Counted from the first letter of the stretch, positions 26,729 through 36,011 are shown. The stretch is DNA of 64,000 nt from Paenibacillus polygoni (GCF_030263935.1 NZ_CP127162.1:877501-941500), one strand, 5' to 3'. Notes: generated from the sequence alone by a model not told the origin. Translations and numbers: made by a program.

Positions 26729-27388
26729 ATGACACTAGATTATCTTTGGAGTATTACACTTCCGATGCTCGAAGGTGCACGGACAACACTTTTACTATTT
26801 TTCGCAGCAATTATCTTGTCTATTCCGCTTGGATTTTTATTTACCCTGATGGCAAACAGTAAGTTTAAGCCGTTGTCTGCTTTTGCACATACGTACATTT
26901 ATGTGATGCGAGGCACACCGCTGCTATTGCAATTATTGTTCTTCTGTTATGGACTACCTATGCTGCCTGTTATAGGGGAGCATCTCGTGATGGATCGTGC
27001 AGTTGCAGCAGGACTAGCGTTTATACTTAACTATGCTGCTTATTTTGCGGAAATTTTCAGAGGCGGCTTGCTGTCAATCGACAAGGGACAATATGAAGCT
27101 TCGCAGGTCCTTGGACTGAATAAATTTCAGACGTTAACCAAAGTTATCTTACCGCAGATGATTCGAGTTGTTCTTCCATCTACAGCAAATGAATCAATCA
27201 CACTCGTGAAAGATACAGCATTATTGTACGCCGTAGCTGTACCGGAAGTACTTCATTTTGCACAAACGGCAGTGAACAGAGACGCAACGATCGTACCTTT
27301 TGCCATTGCCGCCATTATCTATTTATTAATGACACTTGTGCTGACGCTGATCTTCAAGGCGCTGGAGAGAAAGTACAAATTTGAATAA
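26729..27388 (+). CDS. Polar amino-acid ABC transporter permease
   Basis: A 219-residue inner-membrane permease of the HisMQ type with about five helices. The motif RGTPLLLQLLFFCYGLP (about residues 55-71) and the EAA loop EASQVLGLNKFQTLTKVILP (about 129-148) are diagnostic. TAGGAG precedes ATG 26729. It probably works as a homodimer, as only one permease gene is present. Confidence 0.95.
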   Translation: MTLDYLWSITLPMLEGARTTLLLFFAAIILSIPLGFLFTLMANSKFKPLSAFAHTYIYVMRGTPLLLQLLFFCYGLPMLPVIGEHLVMDRAVAAGLAFILNYAAYFAEIFRGGLLSIDKGQYEASQVLGLNKFQTLTKVILPQMIRVVLPSTANESITLVKDTALLYAVAVPEVLHFAQTAVNRDATIVPFAIAAIIYLLMTLVLTLIFKALERKYKFE

Positions 27389-27409
27389 ACAACAAAGGGA
27401 TGTCTTGTA

Positions 27410-28156
27410 ATGACAAATATGATAGAAGTGACAAATCTACAAAAATCGTTTGGTGATTTGCATGTGTTAAAGAAGATAGATTTTAATGTGAAGCCGGGAG
27501 AAGTAGTGGCTGTAATAGGCCCTTCGGGTTCTGGAAAAAGTACAATGCTTCGCAGCTTAGTGAATCTGGAACAGGTTAATGGAGGAAGCATTCGCATCGG
27601 TGGCGAAGCCATTGTATCGGATGGAAAGTATGTGAGTACGGCGGAAATCAAACGGATTACGGCTCGCATGGGCATGGTATTTCAGCACTTTAACCTGTTC
27701 CCACACTTAACAGTCAATGAGAATTTGGAGCTTGCTCCGAAAGTGGTGAAAAAAGAAAGCAAAGCAGCATTAAAGCCGCGGATGGCTGATCTGCTTGCGA
27801 AAGTGGGTCTTTCGGATAAAGGGGATGCGTATCCTGCTAATCTATCAGGCGGGCAAAAACAGCGTGTTGCCATTGCCAGAGCGCTGATGATGAACCCGGA
27901 AATCCTGCTTTTTGATGAACCTACTTCGGCGCTCGATCCTGAGCTGACAGGAGAAGTACTTCGCGTTATTCGTAAACTTGCTGATGAGAACATGACGATG
28001 ATCATTGTTACGCACGAAATGAACTTTGCCCGTGACGTAGCGGACCGCGTAATCTTTATGGATCAAGGTGAGATTGCAGAAGAAGGAACTCCAGAACAAA
28101 TCTTCGGCAATCCGAAGCTGGAGCGTACAAAAGCATTTCTTACTCGAAGCGAGTAG
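27410..28156 (+). CDS. Polar amino-acid ABC transporter ATP-binding protein
   Basis: A 248-residue ATPase of the GlnQ/HisP group. Walker [10 protein letters not shown] (about residues 36-44), Q loop [14 protein letters not shown], signature [15 protein letters not shown] (about 145-159), Walker [15 protein letters not shown] (about 165-178) and switch THEM. It starts 21 bases after the permease and the operon ends at the strong terminator at 28190. Confidence 0.96.
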   Translation: MTNMIEVTNLQKSFGDLHVLKKIDFNVKPGEVVAVIGPSGSGKSTMLRSLVNLEQVNGGSIRIGGEAIVSDGKYVSTAEIKRITARMGMVFQHFNLFPHLTVNENLELAPKVVKKESKAALKPRMADLLAKVGLSDKGDAYPANLSGGQKQRVAIARALMMNPEILLFDEPTSALDPELTGEVLRVIRKLADENMTMIIVTHEMNFARDVADRVIFMDQGEIAEEGTPEQIFGNPKLERTKAFLTRSE

Positions 28157-28189
28157 GGTAAAACGATGTAAAAATGAATAGGGATAAGG

Positions 28190-28246
28190 ATCCCCTTTAC
28201 CGAAAACAGCGTTAGGTACCTGTTTTTGGTGAAGGGGATTTTTTTG
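28190..28246 (+). terminator. Intrinsic terminator of the amino-acid ABC operon
   Basis: A stem of about 20 bp (28190-28209 with 28220-28239, G-U pairs allowed) is followed by TTTTTT. Confidence 0.92.
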
Positions 28247-28563
28247 TAATTTAGTGATAATGATTAGCTTATCCTCCTTGGCAGTGTCTGCCTCTAGGTA
28301 GCTCCTATTGCATGTTTGTCATATAGCTGATGTTTGCGAAAAAGCAACATTTGAGATATTGATTGGTAGAAAATCTAACATGTTATATTTTATTTTGCAA
28401 AAGATATTGAATTTAACAGAAAAATTACATACAATTATTTCCATAATAAAAGTCCGAAATCATATACCGACACTTTCTTCTTATCATTTCACTCTATAAT
28501 CACTTTTTTAAAAGAAGCAGACTCGATTAATGATATAAAATATGACATGGGGAGTGGGGTCTG
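28247..28563. other. AT-rich region before the TnrA/GlnR-like gene
   Basis: No gene seen. It contains a TnrA/GlnR-like box at 28531-28547 and a half-site TGTTATATTTT at 28381. Confidence 0.4.
28531..28547. promoter_or_regulatory. TnrA/GlnR-type box candidate
   Basis: TGATATAAAATATGACA fits the TGTNAN7TNACA consensus except for one base in the left half. It lies 17 bases before the regulator's start codon and overlaps a TATAAA-like -10, suggesting autoregulation. Confidence 0.45.
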
Positions 28564-28797
28564 TTGGATAATCAACTTATGAGCATTGGTATGGTGAAGG
28601 AGTTAACCGGACTATCGGAGAGACAAATTAGATACTATGAAGAAAGGCAGCTTGTATTTCCGGCTAGAACGAAGGGAGGAAGCCGTAGATATTCTTATGA
28701 AGATGTACGTAAGATTAGAGAGATTAATCAGAAATTAAAGGAGGGATTTAATACGTTTGAACTGAAAGAGAAGAGAGGAAAGAAGAACCTAATGTAG
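28564..28797 (+). CDS. MerR-family regulator of the TnrA/GlnR type, short form
   Basis: A 77-residue DNA-binding protein. SIGMVKELTGLSERQIRYYEER (about residues 7-28, quoted to show the helix-turn-helix, core LTGLSERQIRYYEER) and the wing region TKGGSRRYSYEDV closely match TnrA/GlnR nitrogen regulators. Only about 20 residues follow the winged helix, so most of the C-terminal region by which TnrA (about 110 residues) binds glutamine synthetase is missing. Start TTG 28564 after GGGGAGTGGGG. Alone on its transcript. Its position after an amino-acid importer fits a nitrogen role but does not prove it. Confidence 0.82.
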   Translation: MDNQLMSIGMVKELTGLSERQIRYYEERQLVFPARTKGGSRRYSYEDVRKIREINQKLKEGFNTFELKEKRGKKNLM

Positions 28798-28974
28798 AGA
28801 ATACTTGATGCCGCTCTTCGAGCAGGTTACTTGGGATGCAAAAAACAGTGTGTTTTACGTTTATTTGCCATAATTCTGCAGTAAAATTCGGAATAGTAGT
28901 ATATAATACAGATTATGTTTGTCCAATAATTGGAAATGATAATCCAAAGTACATGCATGAGGGAGTGCGGCTGG

Positions 28975-30570
28975 TTGTTAATACGTCGAATTAAACTAAT
29001 CTTTTTTCCTTTAGGCTGTTTCTTTATCATCATCTCTTCTTGTATGCTAAGTACATCTCATAATGAACCGTTTATGTTTTTGTTTGCGGCTTTGTTTTTG
29101 AGCAGTGTTTTACTCGATGCCAAATTTCCAGTACTTAAAAAGTTTCAATGGCTGATGTTAGGGTTATTCCACTATTCTTCACAGCTGAATTGGTGCGTCA
29201 TACTGTATTATATCTTGATGCTCAGCGTTTTTGACGAGAAAAAAAGTTATCGCAAAACGTTACCTATCTCTATTATGCTTATTATAGAGTACACGATCGT
29301 TCGCCTGACCTATGTCCCCATTGGTACTTACACCCTTTTTGTAACTATATTTGATCTCATCTCTGCTGTCGTTGTTGTCATTGTGTTTCATCATGTTCTG
29401 CGCGGGGAAGCAGAGAAACAAAAGCTTCTTGAGGAAAACAGCTATCTTGCCGCACATGATCCTTTGACAGGACTGCTTAATTATTTTGGTTATATGAATC
29501 AGATACAGGAACTTGTTAAAGAGAAACACTCCTTTTACCTGACGCTGCTTGATCTTCAGAACTTTAAATCTTTTAATCATGATGGGCTCGAAAGTGGAAA
29601 TGAAGCCTTATCTACCGTTGGACAAGCACTCAAGTCTATATTCCCTAATGCATTCGGAATTTCGAGATATGCCGGCGATCGGTATGCGATTCTCATCCCC
29701 TCAGAATGTTACACTCCCTCGCATATTGCACAGCTGCTGGAACCCGATGAACTCGGTTATCAGGTGTCTTTCAGTATTACACATTATCCTGAAGAGACGG
29801 ATGATCTCAATCAATTAATTCAAAGGGCAGAGGACAAGCTCTTTCGTATTCGCAGAGAACAATGGCTTCAGCGCGAAGAAGATTTATTTCGTTCAGAGAA
29901 AATGAAGGTAGTAGGTGAACTTGCTGCCGGAATGGCTCATGAAGTTCGTAATCCGCTAACCGCGATTCGAGGATTTGTTCAACTTTCTAAAGTACAATCC
30001 TATAACATTCAGCCTTGGTATGATGTCATCATGAGTGAGATCACGAGGGTTACCGAACTCACAGCAGAATTTTTACAATTCTCGAAACCGCATGCAAGTA
30101 ACATGAGGGCGGAATCTTTAAAAGTATGTGTGGAGCGTGTCGTCTCCTTATCAGAATCGGATGCTATATCACGTGGACATGAACTGCTGCTAAATATTCA
30201 GGATGATTCACTTTACATCTATATGGACAGAGACAAGATCGTGCAAGTATTGCTGAATCTTGTGAAAAATGCGCTGGAAGCTATGGATACCCCGGGGCAG
30301 GTTAACCTTGAAGTCAGCAGATTAGAACAAAATGCAATCATACGGATTCAAGATACGGGCAGTGGTATACCACCAGAAATGCTACAGCAGATTTTTAATC
30401 CTTTTTATACAACAAAAGATGAGGGCACAGGTCTTGGACTTTCATTATGTCAAAAAATTGCGCAAGATCACGAGGGATCCATTACCGTACATAGTGTGCT
30501 GGGATCAGGTTCAACATTTACGTTAATACTCCCTTTATATGAACCTGCCGATGGGACATTTTCTATCTGA
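28975..30570 (+). CDS. Orphan sensor histidine kinase with a degenerate GGDEF domain
   Basis: A protein of about 531 residues: five or so transmembrane helices (about 5-145), a GGDEF-like domain (about 160-300; AAHDPLTGLLNYFGY at its start, but the active loop reads RYAGDRYAIL in place of GGDEF), then HisKA (GELAAGMAHEVRNPLTAIRG, His about residue 329) and HATPase_c (N box NLVKNALEAM, G boxes DTGSGIP and GTGLGLS). The cyclase site is lost, so the domain is probably a sensor or dimer module. No response regulator is near; kinases of this form feed the sporulation phosphorelay in Bacillales. Start TTG 28975 is 9 bases after GAGGGAG; the frame is open to 28930. Confidence 0.88.
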   Translation: MLIRRIKLIFFPLGCFFIIISSCMLSTSHNEPFMFLFAALFLSSVLLDAKFPVLKKFQWLMLGLFHYSSQLNWCVILYYILMLSVFDEKKSYRKTLPISIMLIIEYTIVRLTYVPIGTYTLFVTIFDLISAVVVVIVFHHVLRGEAEKQKLLEENSYLAAHDPLTGLLNYFGYMNQIQELVKEKHSFYLTLLDLQNFKSFNHDGLESGNEALSTVGQALKSIFPNAFGISRYAGDRYAILIPSECYTPSHIAQLLEPDELGYQVSFSITHYPEETDDLNQLIQRAEDKLFRIRREQWLQREEDLFRSEKMKVVGELAAGMAHEVRNPLTAIRGFVQLSKVQSYNIQPWYDVIMSEITRVTELTAEFLQFSKPHASNMRAESLKVCVERVVSLSESDAISRGHELLLNIQDDSLYIYMDRDKIVQVLLNLVKNALEAMDTPGQVNLEVSRLEQNAIIRIQDTGSGIPPEMLQQIFNPFYTTKDEGTGLGLSLCQKIAQDHEGSITVHSVLGSGSTFTLILPLYEPADGTFSI

Positions 30571-30627
30571 TCAAGATTCGAAAAGTCTTTTTGCTTAGAA
30601 GAAGACAAAAACTCCACTTTAAGTGGA

Positions 30628-30745
30628 GCTTCAGACGGTAGGTAATCTAGATACAGAGCTTCAGACGGAGTAGGTAATTTATATGTAAAGCTTCAGATGG
30701 TAGGTGAATCTAGATGTAAAACTTCAGACGGCAGGCAAACTAGCC
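30628..30745 (+). repeat. About 31-bp imperfect repeats merging into a terminator
   Basis: Four copies begin GCTTCAGACGG(T)AGGT or a variant at 30628, 30658, 30690 and 30721 (periods 30, 32 and 31). The last copy forms the 5' arm of the terminator at 30726. Each earlier copy is also complementary to the terminator's 3' arm (CTAGTTCGCCTACCGTCT), so alternative hairpins are possible. Confidence 0.85.
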
Positions 30746-30771
30746 TAAACTAGTTCGCCTACCGTCTTTTT
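30726..30771 (+). terminator. Intrinsic terminator of the kinase gene
   Basis: AGACGGCAGGCAAACTAG (30726-30743) pairs with ACTAGTTCGCCTACCGTCT (30749-30767), followed by TTTTTG. It lies just past the stop of the convergent mqnD gene. Confidence 0.88.
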
Positions 30772-30780
30772 GTATTTTCG

Positions 30781-31614
30781 TTAACTGCGTAAGGCAGAAA
30801 AATCAATCTCAGGAACAAGTCCTTCTTTAGCAGCGCGGCCGAGCAGAGCTTCGATCGCATGATAACCTTCATCGCCAAGCTCTCTAGTAAACTCGTTTAC
30901 ATATAAGTCAATGTGCTGCTGGGCTACGTGCTCGTCCATTTCTTGCGCATGTTCTAGGATATAGCTGCGAGATGCTTCAGGATGCTTCCATCCATAATCA
31001 ATGGAGCTTTGAATCCAAGATGTGATGAGCGCAGGATCAAGGGAACGGCGGGCAACAATAGCACCGAGCGGAATCGGAAGTCCCGTATCTGCTTCCCACC
31101 AGGTTCCCATATCAGCCATCAATTGAAGATGGTAAGAAGGGTAAGTAAAACGTGCCTCGTGGATGACGAGACCAGCGTCTACCTGTCCATCACGAACGGC
31201 TGGCATAATCTGATCAAATGGCATCACTACAACTTCACCAATGCCGCCGGGAACATTTTGAGCTGCCCATAATCGGAACAACAAGTAGGCAGTGGAGCGT
31301 TCACTTGGGACAGCCACTCTTTTTCCTTGCAGCGAACTTGGGTCTGTATCTGAATTTGCTGTAAGCACTAGTGGACCGTTTCCTCTGCCGAGAGCTCCTC
31401 CGCAAGGAATTAAGCGATATTCATCTGACAGCCAAGGAAGTGCAGCATATGAGATTTTTAAAATATCATACTCATTTGGCGTTGTTACTAGACCATTCGT
31501 TATATCAATATCTGCATATCTTACTTCAAAATCAGGTGTATTCGGAACGAGCCCATGTATGAGTGCATGGAAGACAAACGTGTCGTTTGGACACGGGGAA
31601 TATACAATTTTCAT
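30781..31614 (-). CDS. mqnD: 1,4-dihydroxy-6-naphthoate synthase
   Basis: A 277-residue enzyme of the futalosine route to menaquinone; it converts cyclic dehypoxanthinylfutalosine to 1,4-dihydroxy-6-naphthoate. The periplasmic-binding-protein-like fold begins with the family signature YSPCPNDTFVFHALIHG (about 4-20); LKISYAALPWL (about 53-63), CGGALGRGNGPLVL (about 71-84) and GLVIHEARFTYP (about 148-159, with the catalytic His) follow. It starts directly after the stop of mqnB, so the two are co-transcribed leftward. Other mqn genes are not in the window. Confidence 0.94.
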   Translation of the reverse strand: MKIVYSPCPNDTFVFHALIHGLVPNTPDFEVRYADIDITNGLVTTPNEYDILKISYAALPWLSDEYRLIPCGGALGRGNGPLVLTANSDTDPSSLQGKRVAVPSERSTAYLLFRLWAAQNVPGGIGEVVVMPFDQIMPAVRDGQVDAGLVIHEARFTYPSYHLQLMADMGTWWEADTGLPIPLGAIVARRSLDPALITSWIQSSIDYGWKHPEASRSYILEHAQEMDEHVAQQHIDLYVNEFTRELGDEGYHAIEALLGRAAKEGLVPEIDFSALRS

Positions 31615-32265
31615 TTATAAAACCTCCAATAGCTTTGAACTGGCCAGTGTAAGTGCTCTTAGTGCATCAGGAATTCGCCATGCTTCACGGTCGCGCGGTC
31701 CTACTACGTTAGATATAGCTCTAATCTCGACAAAAGGGATTCCAAAATGTGCTGCCGCGGTCCCCACGCCAAAACCTTCCATTGATTCTGCGACAGCACC
31801 GGGTACGCGTCTTTGCAGTTCATCGGCTGTAGATTTTGTACCTGTTGTGGTAGACACAGTAAGAATGGGCCCTGTATAAACATGGGTTTCTTCGCCTTGA
31901 AGTGCCTCGGCCCATCTTTGAACGACGGTACGATCTACAGGCACACTTGATTTACCAAAACCCAGTTCATCTACACTGCGGAATCCTTCTGCAGTTTCAG
32001 AGCCTAGGTCAGCTGCGATCACTTCTGTCGCAAGGACAACCGAGCCTACCTCGGCTTCTGCTGGAAAGCCGCCGCCGATCCCAGCATTAATGACGAGGCG
32101 ATACGGATGCTTAGCAAGTTCGGCAGAGGTTACAGCTGCAGCCGCTGCGGGTCCGGCTCCTGCTGCAATCACCTGAACATCTGCTGACAAACCCGCAGGC
32201 AAGCCATTTTCAATTGCTTTTTGCTCCGCTTCTACTGCAGTCACGATGAGAATGCGTGAGGTCAT
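31615..32265 (-). CDS. mqnB: Futalosine hydrolase
   Basis: A 216-residue nucleosidase (220 if translation begins at 32277) that releases hypoxanthine from futalosine, giving dehypoxanthine futalosine. It belongs to the PNP/MTAN fold: RILIVTAVEAEQKAIENGL (N-terminus), INAGIGGGFP (about 60-69), and VAESMEGFGVGTAAAHFGIP with the Glu-Ser-Met-Glu substrate site (about 161-180). AGAGGAG touches the ATG at 32277, so the in-frame ATG at 32265 is preferred. It forms an operon with mqnD. Confidence 0.92.
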   Translation of the reverse strand: MTSRILIVTAVEAEQKAIENGLPAGLSADVQVIAAGAGPAAAAAVTSAELAKHPYRLVINAGIGGGFPAEAEVGSVVLATEVIAADLGSETAEGFRSVDELGFGKSSVPVDRTVVQRWAEALQGEETHVYTGPILTVSTTTGTKSTADELQRRVPGAVAESMEGFGVGTAAAHFGIPFVEIRAISNVVGPRDREAWRIPDALRALTLASSKLLEVL

Positions 32266-32379
32266 TATATAGCTCATCTCCTCTAGTAAGGTGATATATC
32301 TTGTACATACGAGATATAACGAGAGTAAATTTTTGATCTTATTATTATAGCACTTTCACTTTCTATCGGAAGGTTTAGA

Positions 32380-32422
32380 TTGACAAGACCAAAACATACT
32401 GTATTATGAGTTGTAGTACAGT
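32380..32422 (+). promoter_or_regulatory. Promoter and palindromic operator of the YtrA-type operon
   Basis: TTGACA (32380-32385), a 16-base spacer and TATTAT (32402-32407). An inverted repeat ACTGTA (32398-32403)/TACAGT (32417-32422) covers the -10 region, as expected for repression by the GntR protein encoded downstream. Confidence 0.6.
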
Positions 32423-32479
32423 TAGTTCAGTCAACAGAGATTAGGACGAAGAACAATCTGTTAAGAAAGGAGGCATCAC

Positions 32480-32878
32480 ATGTTTGAGTTAGATGTGCGC
32501 AGTCGCAAGCCGATATATGAACAGCTAATCGAGAGAATGAAGGAGATGATCATGATGGGTGTACTACAGCCTGATGAACAATTACCTTCCGTCAGGCATT
32601 TATCTGGGCAACTTACAGTAAACCCCAACACGATCCAGAAAGCCTACCGGGAACTGGAAAGAGAAGGTTACATATATTCTTTGCAAGGAAAAGGAAGTTT
32701 CGTTGCTAAACCTGAACATAGACCGGATGATAAGCGGAGAGAAGAAGTAAAGACGGAGCTGCGGAAGCTCTTTGCAGAAGCAGTGTATCTAGGCATCAAA
32801 GACTCAGATATTACACTTCTCTATAACAACGTAAAGAACGAGATTCATATCAAAGAACAGGAGGAAAACCATGATTGA
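32480..32878 (+). CDS. GntR-family regulator, YtrA subfamily
   Basis: A 132-residue repressor. The winged helix (about 10-75) contains QLPSVRHLSGQLTVNPNTIQ and KAYRELEREGYIYSLQGKGS, typical of YtrA proteins, followed by the short helical dimerisation region (about 85-130) of that subfamily. YtrA regulators control their adjacent ABC transporter and usually respond to cell-wall-active antibiotics. The gene overlaps the ATPase gene by eight bases; AAGGAGG precedes the ATG. The palindrome at 32398-32422 is its likely site. Confidence 0.92.
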   Translation: MFELDVRSRKPIYEQLIERMKEMIMMGVLQPDEQLPSVRHLSGQLTVNPNTIQKAYRELEREGYIYSLQGKGSFVAKPEHRPDDKRREEVKTELRKLFAEAVYLGIKDSDITLLYNNVKNEIHIKEQEENHD

Positions 32879-33776
32879 GGTATCTGGAGTTACCAAACTG
32901 TTTGAGACCGAAGCGGCAGTCAACCAATTGTCGCTGACCATCCGAAAAGGGAGTATTTTTGGATTGTTAGGTTCGAATGGGGCAGGTAAAACGACATTAC
33001 TGAAGACAATAGCAGGTATCTATCAAGCGGATCAGGGGAGTGTGAATGTAGAAGGTGCACCTGTATATGAGAATAATGCACTGAAACAGCGGATCATTTT
33101 CATGTCGGATATCCCTTACTTTTTTCCGCAGACCTCTTTGGATCAGATGGCTGTTTTTTATAAAAGAATCTATCCCAGCTGGAGTGATGAACGTTATCAG
33201 CAGCTAGATGCGGTGTTCAAACTGGATAGGAAACGTAAGCTGCACCGGATGTCCAAGGGGATGCAGCGGCAAGCTGCTTTTTGGCTGGCACTCAGCTGTA
33301 TGCCGGATATTTTGCTGCTGGATGAGCCCATCGATGGTCTCGATCCCGTGATGCGCAGACAGGTTAAAAACCTGCTGTTCCAGGAAGCGGCTGAACGTGA
33401 ACTTACCGTCATCATCTCTTCTCACAACCTGCGAGAAATTGAAGATTTATGTGATCATGTCGGCATTATGCATCACGGCCAGTTGATTGTAGAGAAGGAC
33501 CTTGATGACCTGAAAGCAGATACACATAAAATCCAGGTTGCTTTTCGAGATCAATCTCATGAAGAGTCACTTGCTAACAATGTACGCATTCTCCACGGCG
33601 AGAAACGAGGCAGTGTAGAAACTTTTATTGTAAAAGGTAATGAAAAAGAAGTAAGGAAGGTGTTTGAAGCATATGGGCCTTACTTACTCGATGTACTGCC
33701 GTTAACACTGGAAGAAATCTTTATTTATGAAATGGAGGACGTGGGCTATGACATCCATAAGGTCGTACTTCAATAA
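32871..33776 (+). CDS. ABC transporter ATP-binding protein (YtrB-like)
   Basis: A 301-residue ATPase. Walker A GSNGAGKTT (about residues 34-42), signature MSKGMQRQAAF (about 129-139), Walker B ILLLDEPIDGLDP (about 149-161), switch SSHNLRE. The C-terminal 80 residues are a family extension. It overlaps the regulator gene upstream and the permease gene downstream, so the three are translated as a coupled unit. GGAGGAAAACC precedes the ATG. Confidence 0.93.
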   Translation: MIEVSGVTKLFETEAAVNQLSLTIRKGSIFGLLGSNGAGKTTLLKTIAGIYQADQGSVNVEGAPVYENNALKQRIIFMSDIPYFFPQTSLDQMAVFYKRIYPSWSDERYQQLDAVFKLDRKRKLHRMSKGMQRQAAFWLALSCMPDILLLDEPIDGLDPVMRRQVKNLLFQEAAERELTVIISSHNLREIEDLCDHVGIMHHGQLIVEKDLDDLKADTHKIQVAFRDQSHEESLANNVRILHGEKRGSVETFIVKGNEKEVRKVFEAYGPYLLDVLPLTLEEIFIYEMEDVGYDIHKVVLQ

Positions 33777-35787
33777 AGCCATCATTCGTCAAGACCTGAA
33801 ACAGTATGGATGGATCGGAATCTTGTATCTGCTTGCCCTGCTATTTTTCATTCCATTCCTTATGTTGTTTGCTGTTCGTGAAGGTCAGCCGGTTCAACAA
33901 TTGAACTCATTATACGAAGTAACAAACAGAATATCACTTGTCTTATTGCTCATTTTCCCCGTACTCGCTGGAACATTTATCTTTCGTTATCTTCACGCGA
34001 AGGCGCCGTCGGATCTCTACCATGGACTGCCGATCACAAGGAGCCAGCTGTTAACATCACACCTATGCAGTGCACTTGTGCTCATTACGGTTCCGGTATG
34101 GATCACAGCTGTTTTATCTGCACTGATTCGGCCCTATGCTGATTATTACGTGTATGATCTTACGATGGTATGGGAGTTTGGAATTATATACACGATTCTG
34201 GGGCTATTTGTATGTGCTTTTACCATCTTGATGGCGATATGTTTTGGACAAACGTTGATTCAGATGGTCCTTACCTATGGGCTGTTATTTACACCCGCGT
34301 GGCTCATGGTGCTGGGTATAATGCATATACGTCAGTTTTTGTTCGGATTTCATGACTATTATTTTGAAAATGGGTACAGTAACTTGTTCACATTAGAAAA
34401 AGTAACCCCTTTGCTCCGCATTGCGGGAGCTTCAAGAGAACCTTTTGGCTGGTTTGAACTTACGATGTATCTCGTATTATCCCTTCTTTTCTTGGGACTC
34501 GGATATTTTCTTTATCGCAAAAGAGACGGGGCAGCGGCAAGTCAGACGATTGTTTATCGTTTTCTCACCCCGTTATTTATTGTTCTCGTGATGCTGTTCT
34601 GCTCCTTGGTTGGCGGACTCTATTTGTCTGGAATGAGAGACAACAGCAGAGTAATGCTGATGTTCGGCTATATCCTTGGAGGAGTATTCGGATATCTAGT
34701 TGTGCAGATGGTCCTTCATCGTACTTGGCTGGTGTTTACACGAAAGGTGCTTGTACATGGTGTAATCTACATGATTACTTTGGCGGCTATTCTGTATATT
34801 CCAGTATCGGGTATTGGTGGATATGAGTCGCGTGTTCCTGAACAAGCGGATGTAAAGAGTGTACTCTATAGTGATTCTTATCTATCATTTATTAATAAAT
34901 ATGATTCGTCAGGACAGCGGATTGACAATAATATAAGTTCTTATTTCACAGAAGATAAAGAGTACAATGCAGCAGTGATTAAGCTGCATGAGGCAATAGT
35001 AGAAAAGCATAAAGAGGGCAAGTTGTCTGAGAATGAAGAGTATAGCAGAGATACTCTGGGCTTTACCATCGGATATGAACTAAATAATGGACACAGGATT
35101 TTGCGTAAATATATTGTTAAAATATCAGAGTTCGGTGATTATCTTAAACCGCTTATGGAAAGTACCTATTATAAAGAGCTGATGTATAATTTAAAGGGAT
35201 TAAATGAATCTGAGACATCTAGTATTGAGGTATATAATCCATATTTAAATAAGCAGATTAAGATTAATGAACCAAAAGAAATCGAAAAATTGAAAAAGCT
35301 GTTTATTCAAGAAATAATGAATATGAGTTATCAAGATCAGATGGATGCAAGAAAACAGGAAGAGTGGGCAGGTCTTCATTTTATTAATATTGAAAATAGA
35401 AATAATAATTATTATGGAAGCTGGGAAAAATCATTTGCGGAGCTTGAAGCATGGCTGGAGAAAAAAGGGTATGCCGATCAAGTGCGCATGACTCCATCGG
35501 ATATCTCTTCTATGACCATTACACGTAATATTAATAATACTGGCTTTGTGCTAGAACGGAACGCTAACAATCCTGCACTGGATTATTACGCTTATATGGC
35601 TAAACTTGCAGGTGAAACTCGGGTAACGGAGGATATGGATAAGGAGAATATCATTCTGAATCAGCAGTATTTTGATGTGTACGTAGACAAAAGTAGGGAG
35701 GATACTCCTTACCTCGTAAAAGTGACTCTTAATAACAAAGAGGTCGTCATCTGGTCGCTGGAGGATTTTCCTGAGGGATTACAGTAA
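33748..35787 (+). CDS. ABC-2 type permease with a large C-terminal extracellular region (YtrC/D-like)
   Basis: A 679-residue protein with about eight helices in the first 370 residues, then about 310 hydrophilic residues with few cysteines that should lie outside the membrane. The N-terminal half resembles permeases partnered with YtrA-regulated ATPases; the C-terminal domain resembles DUF6449-like regions, a weak call. ATG 33748 is chosen because GGAGG lies 9 bases upstream; the in-frame ATG at 33727 has none. The gene overlaps the ATPase gene by 29 bases. Substrate unknown; a role in resistance to envelope-active peptides is inferred from the YtrA link. Confidence 0.82.
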   Translation: MTSIRSYFNKAIIRQDLKQYGWIGILYLLALLFFIPFLMLFAVREGQPVQQLNSLYEVTNRISLVLLLIFPVLAGTFIFRYLHAKAPSDLYHGLPITRSQLLTSHLCSALVLITVPVWITAVLSALIRPYADYYVYDLTMVWEFGIIYTILGLFVCAFTILMAICFGQTLIQMVLTYGLLFTPAWLMVLGIMHIRQFLFGFHDYYFENGYSNLFTLEKVTPLLRIAGASREPFGWFELTMYLVLSLLFLGLGYFLYRKRDGAAASQTIVYRFLTPLFIVLVMLFCSLVGGLYLSGMRDNSRVMLMFGYILGGVFGYLVVQMVLHRTWLVFTRKVLVHGVIYMITLAAILYIPVSGIGGYESRVPEQADVKSVLYSDSYLSFINKYDSSGQRIDNNISSYFTEDKEYNAAVIKLHEAIVEKHKEGKLSENEEYSRDTLGFTIGYELNNGHRILRKYIVKISEFGDYLKPLMESTYYKELMYNLKGLNESETSSIEVYNPYLNKQIKINEPKEIEKLKKLFIQEIMNMSYQDQMDARKQEEWAGLHFINIENRNNNYYGSWEKSFAELEAWLEKKGYADQVRMTPSDISSMTITRNINNTGFVLERNANNPALDYYAYMAKLAGETRVTEDMDKENIILNQQYFDVYVDKSREDTPYLVKVTLNNKEVVIWSLEDFPEGLQ

Positions 35788-35934
35788 AAAGAAACATGGA
35801 AAATATCGCTGAAATAAAAAAGAAAAATAGTTAAAAAAGGGTTAAACAGAGCTAGATTAGCTTGACGGTTAGAGAGAGAATACAGTATATATAAAAGGAC
35901 AGAAAAATTAAACAGGAACGGCATATTTGGGAAG

Positions 35935-35979
35935 AACCCGTAAGAGAAGGCGAATCAGCCTCTTCTTGCGGGTTTTTTT
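35935..35979 (+). terminator. Intrinsic terminator before the coiled-coil protein gene
   Basis: AACCCGTAAGAGAAGGC pairs with GCCTCTTCTTGCGGGTT over about 16 bp, followed by TTTTTT. It lies 148 bases after the permease stop. Confidence 0.92.
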
Positions 35980-36011
35980 GCGTTTATGGTGATCCGGAAA
36001 GAGGTAATCAA

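Noticed and set aside
31292..31879. Rightward 195-codon frame across mqnB/mqnD
   Set aside because: It is an antisense shadow of two well-supported enzymes.
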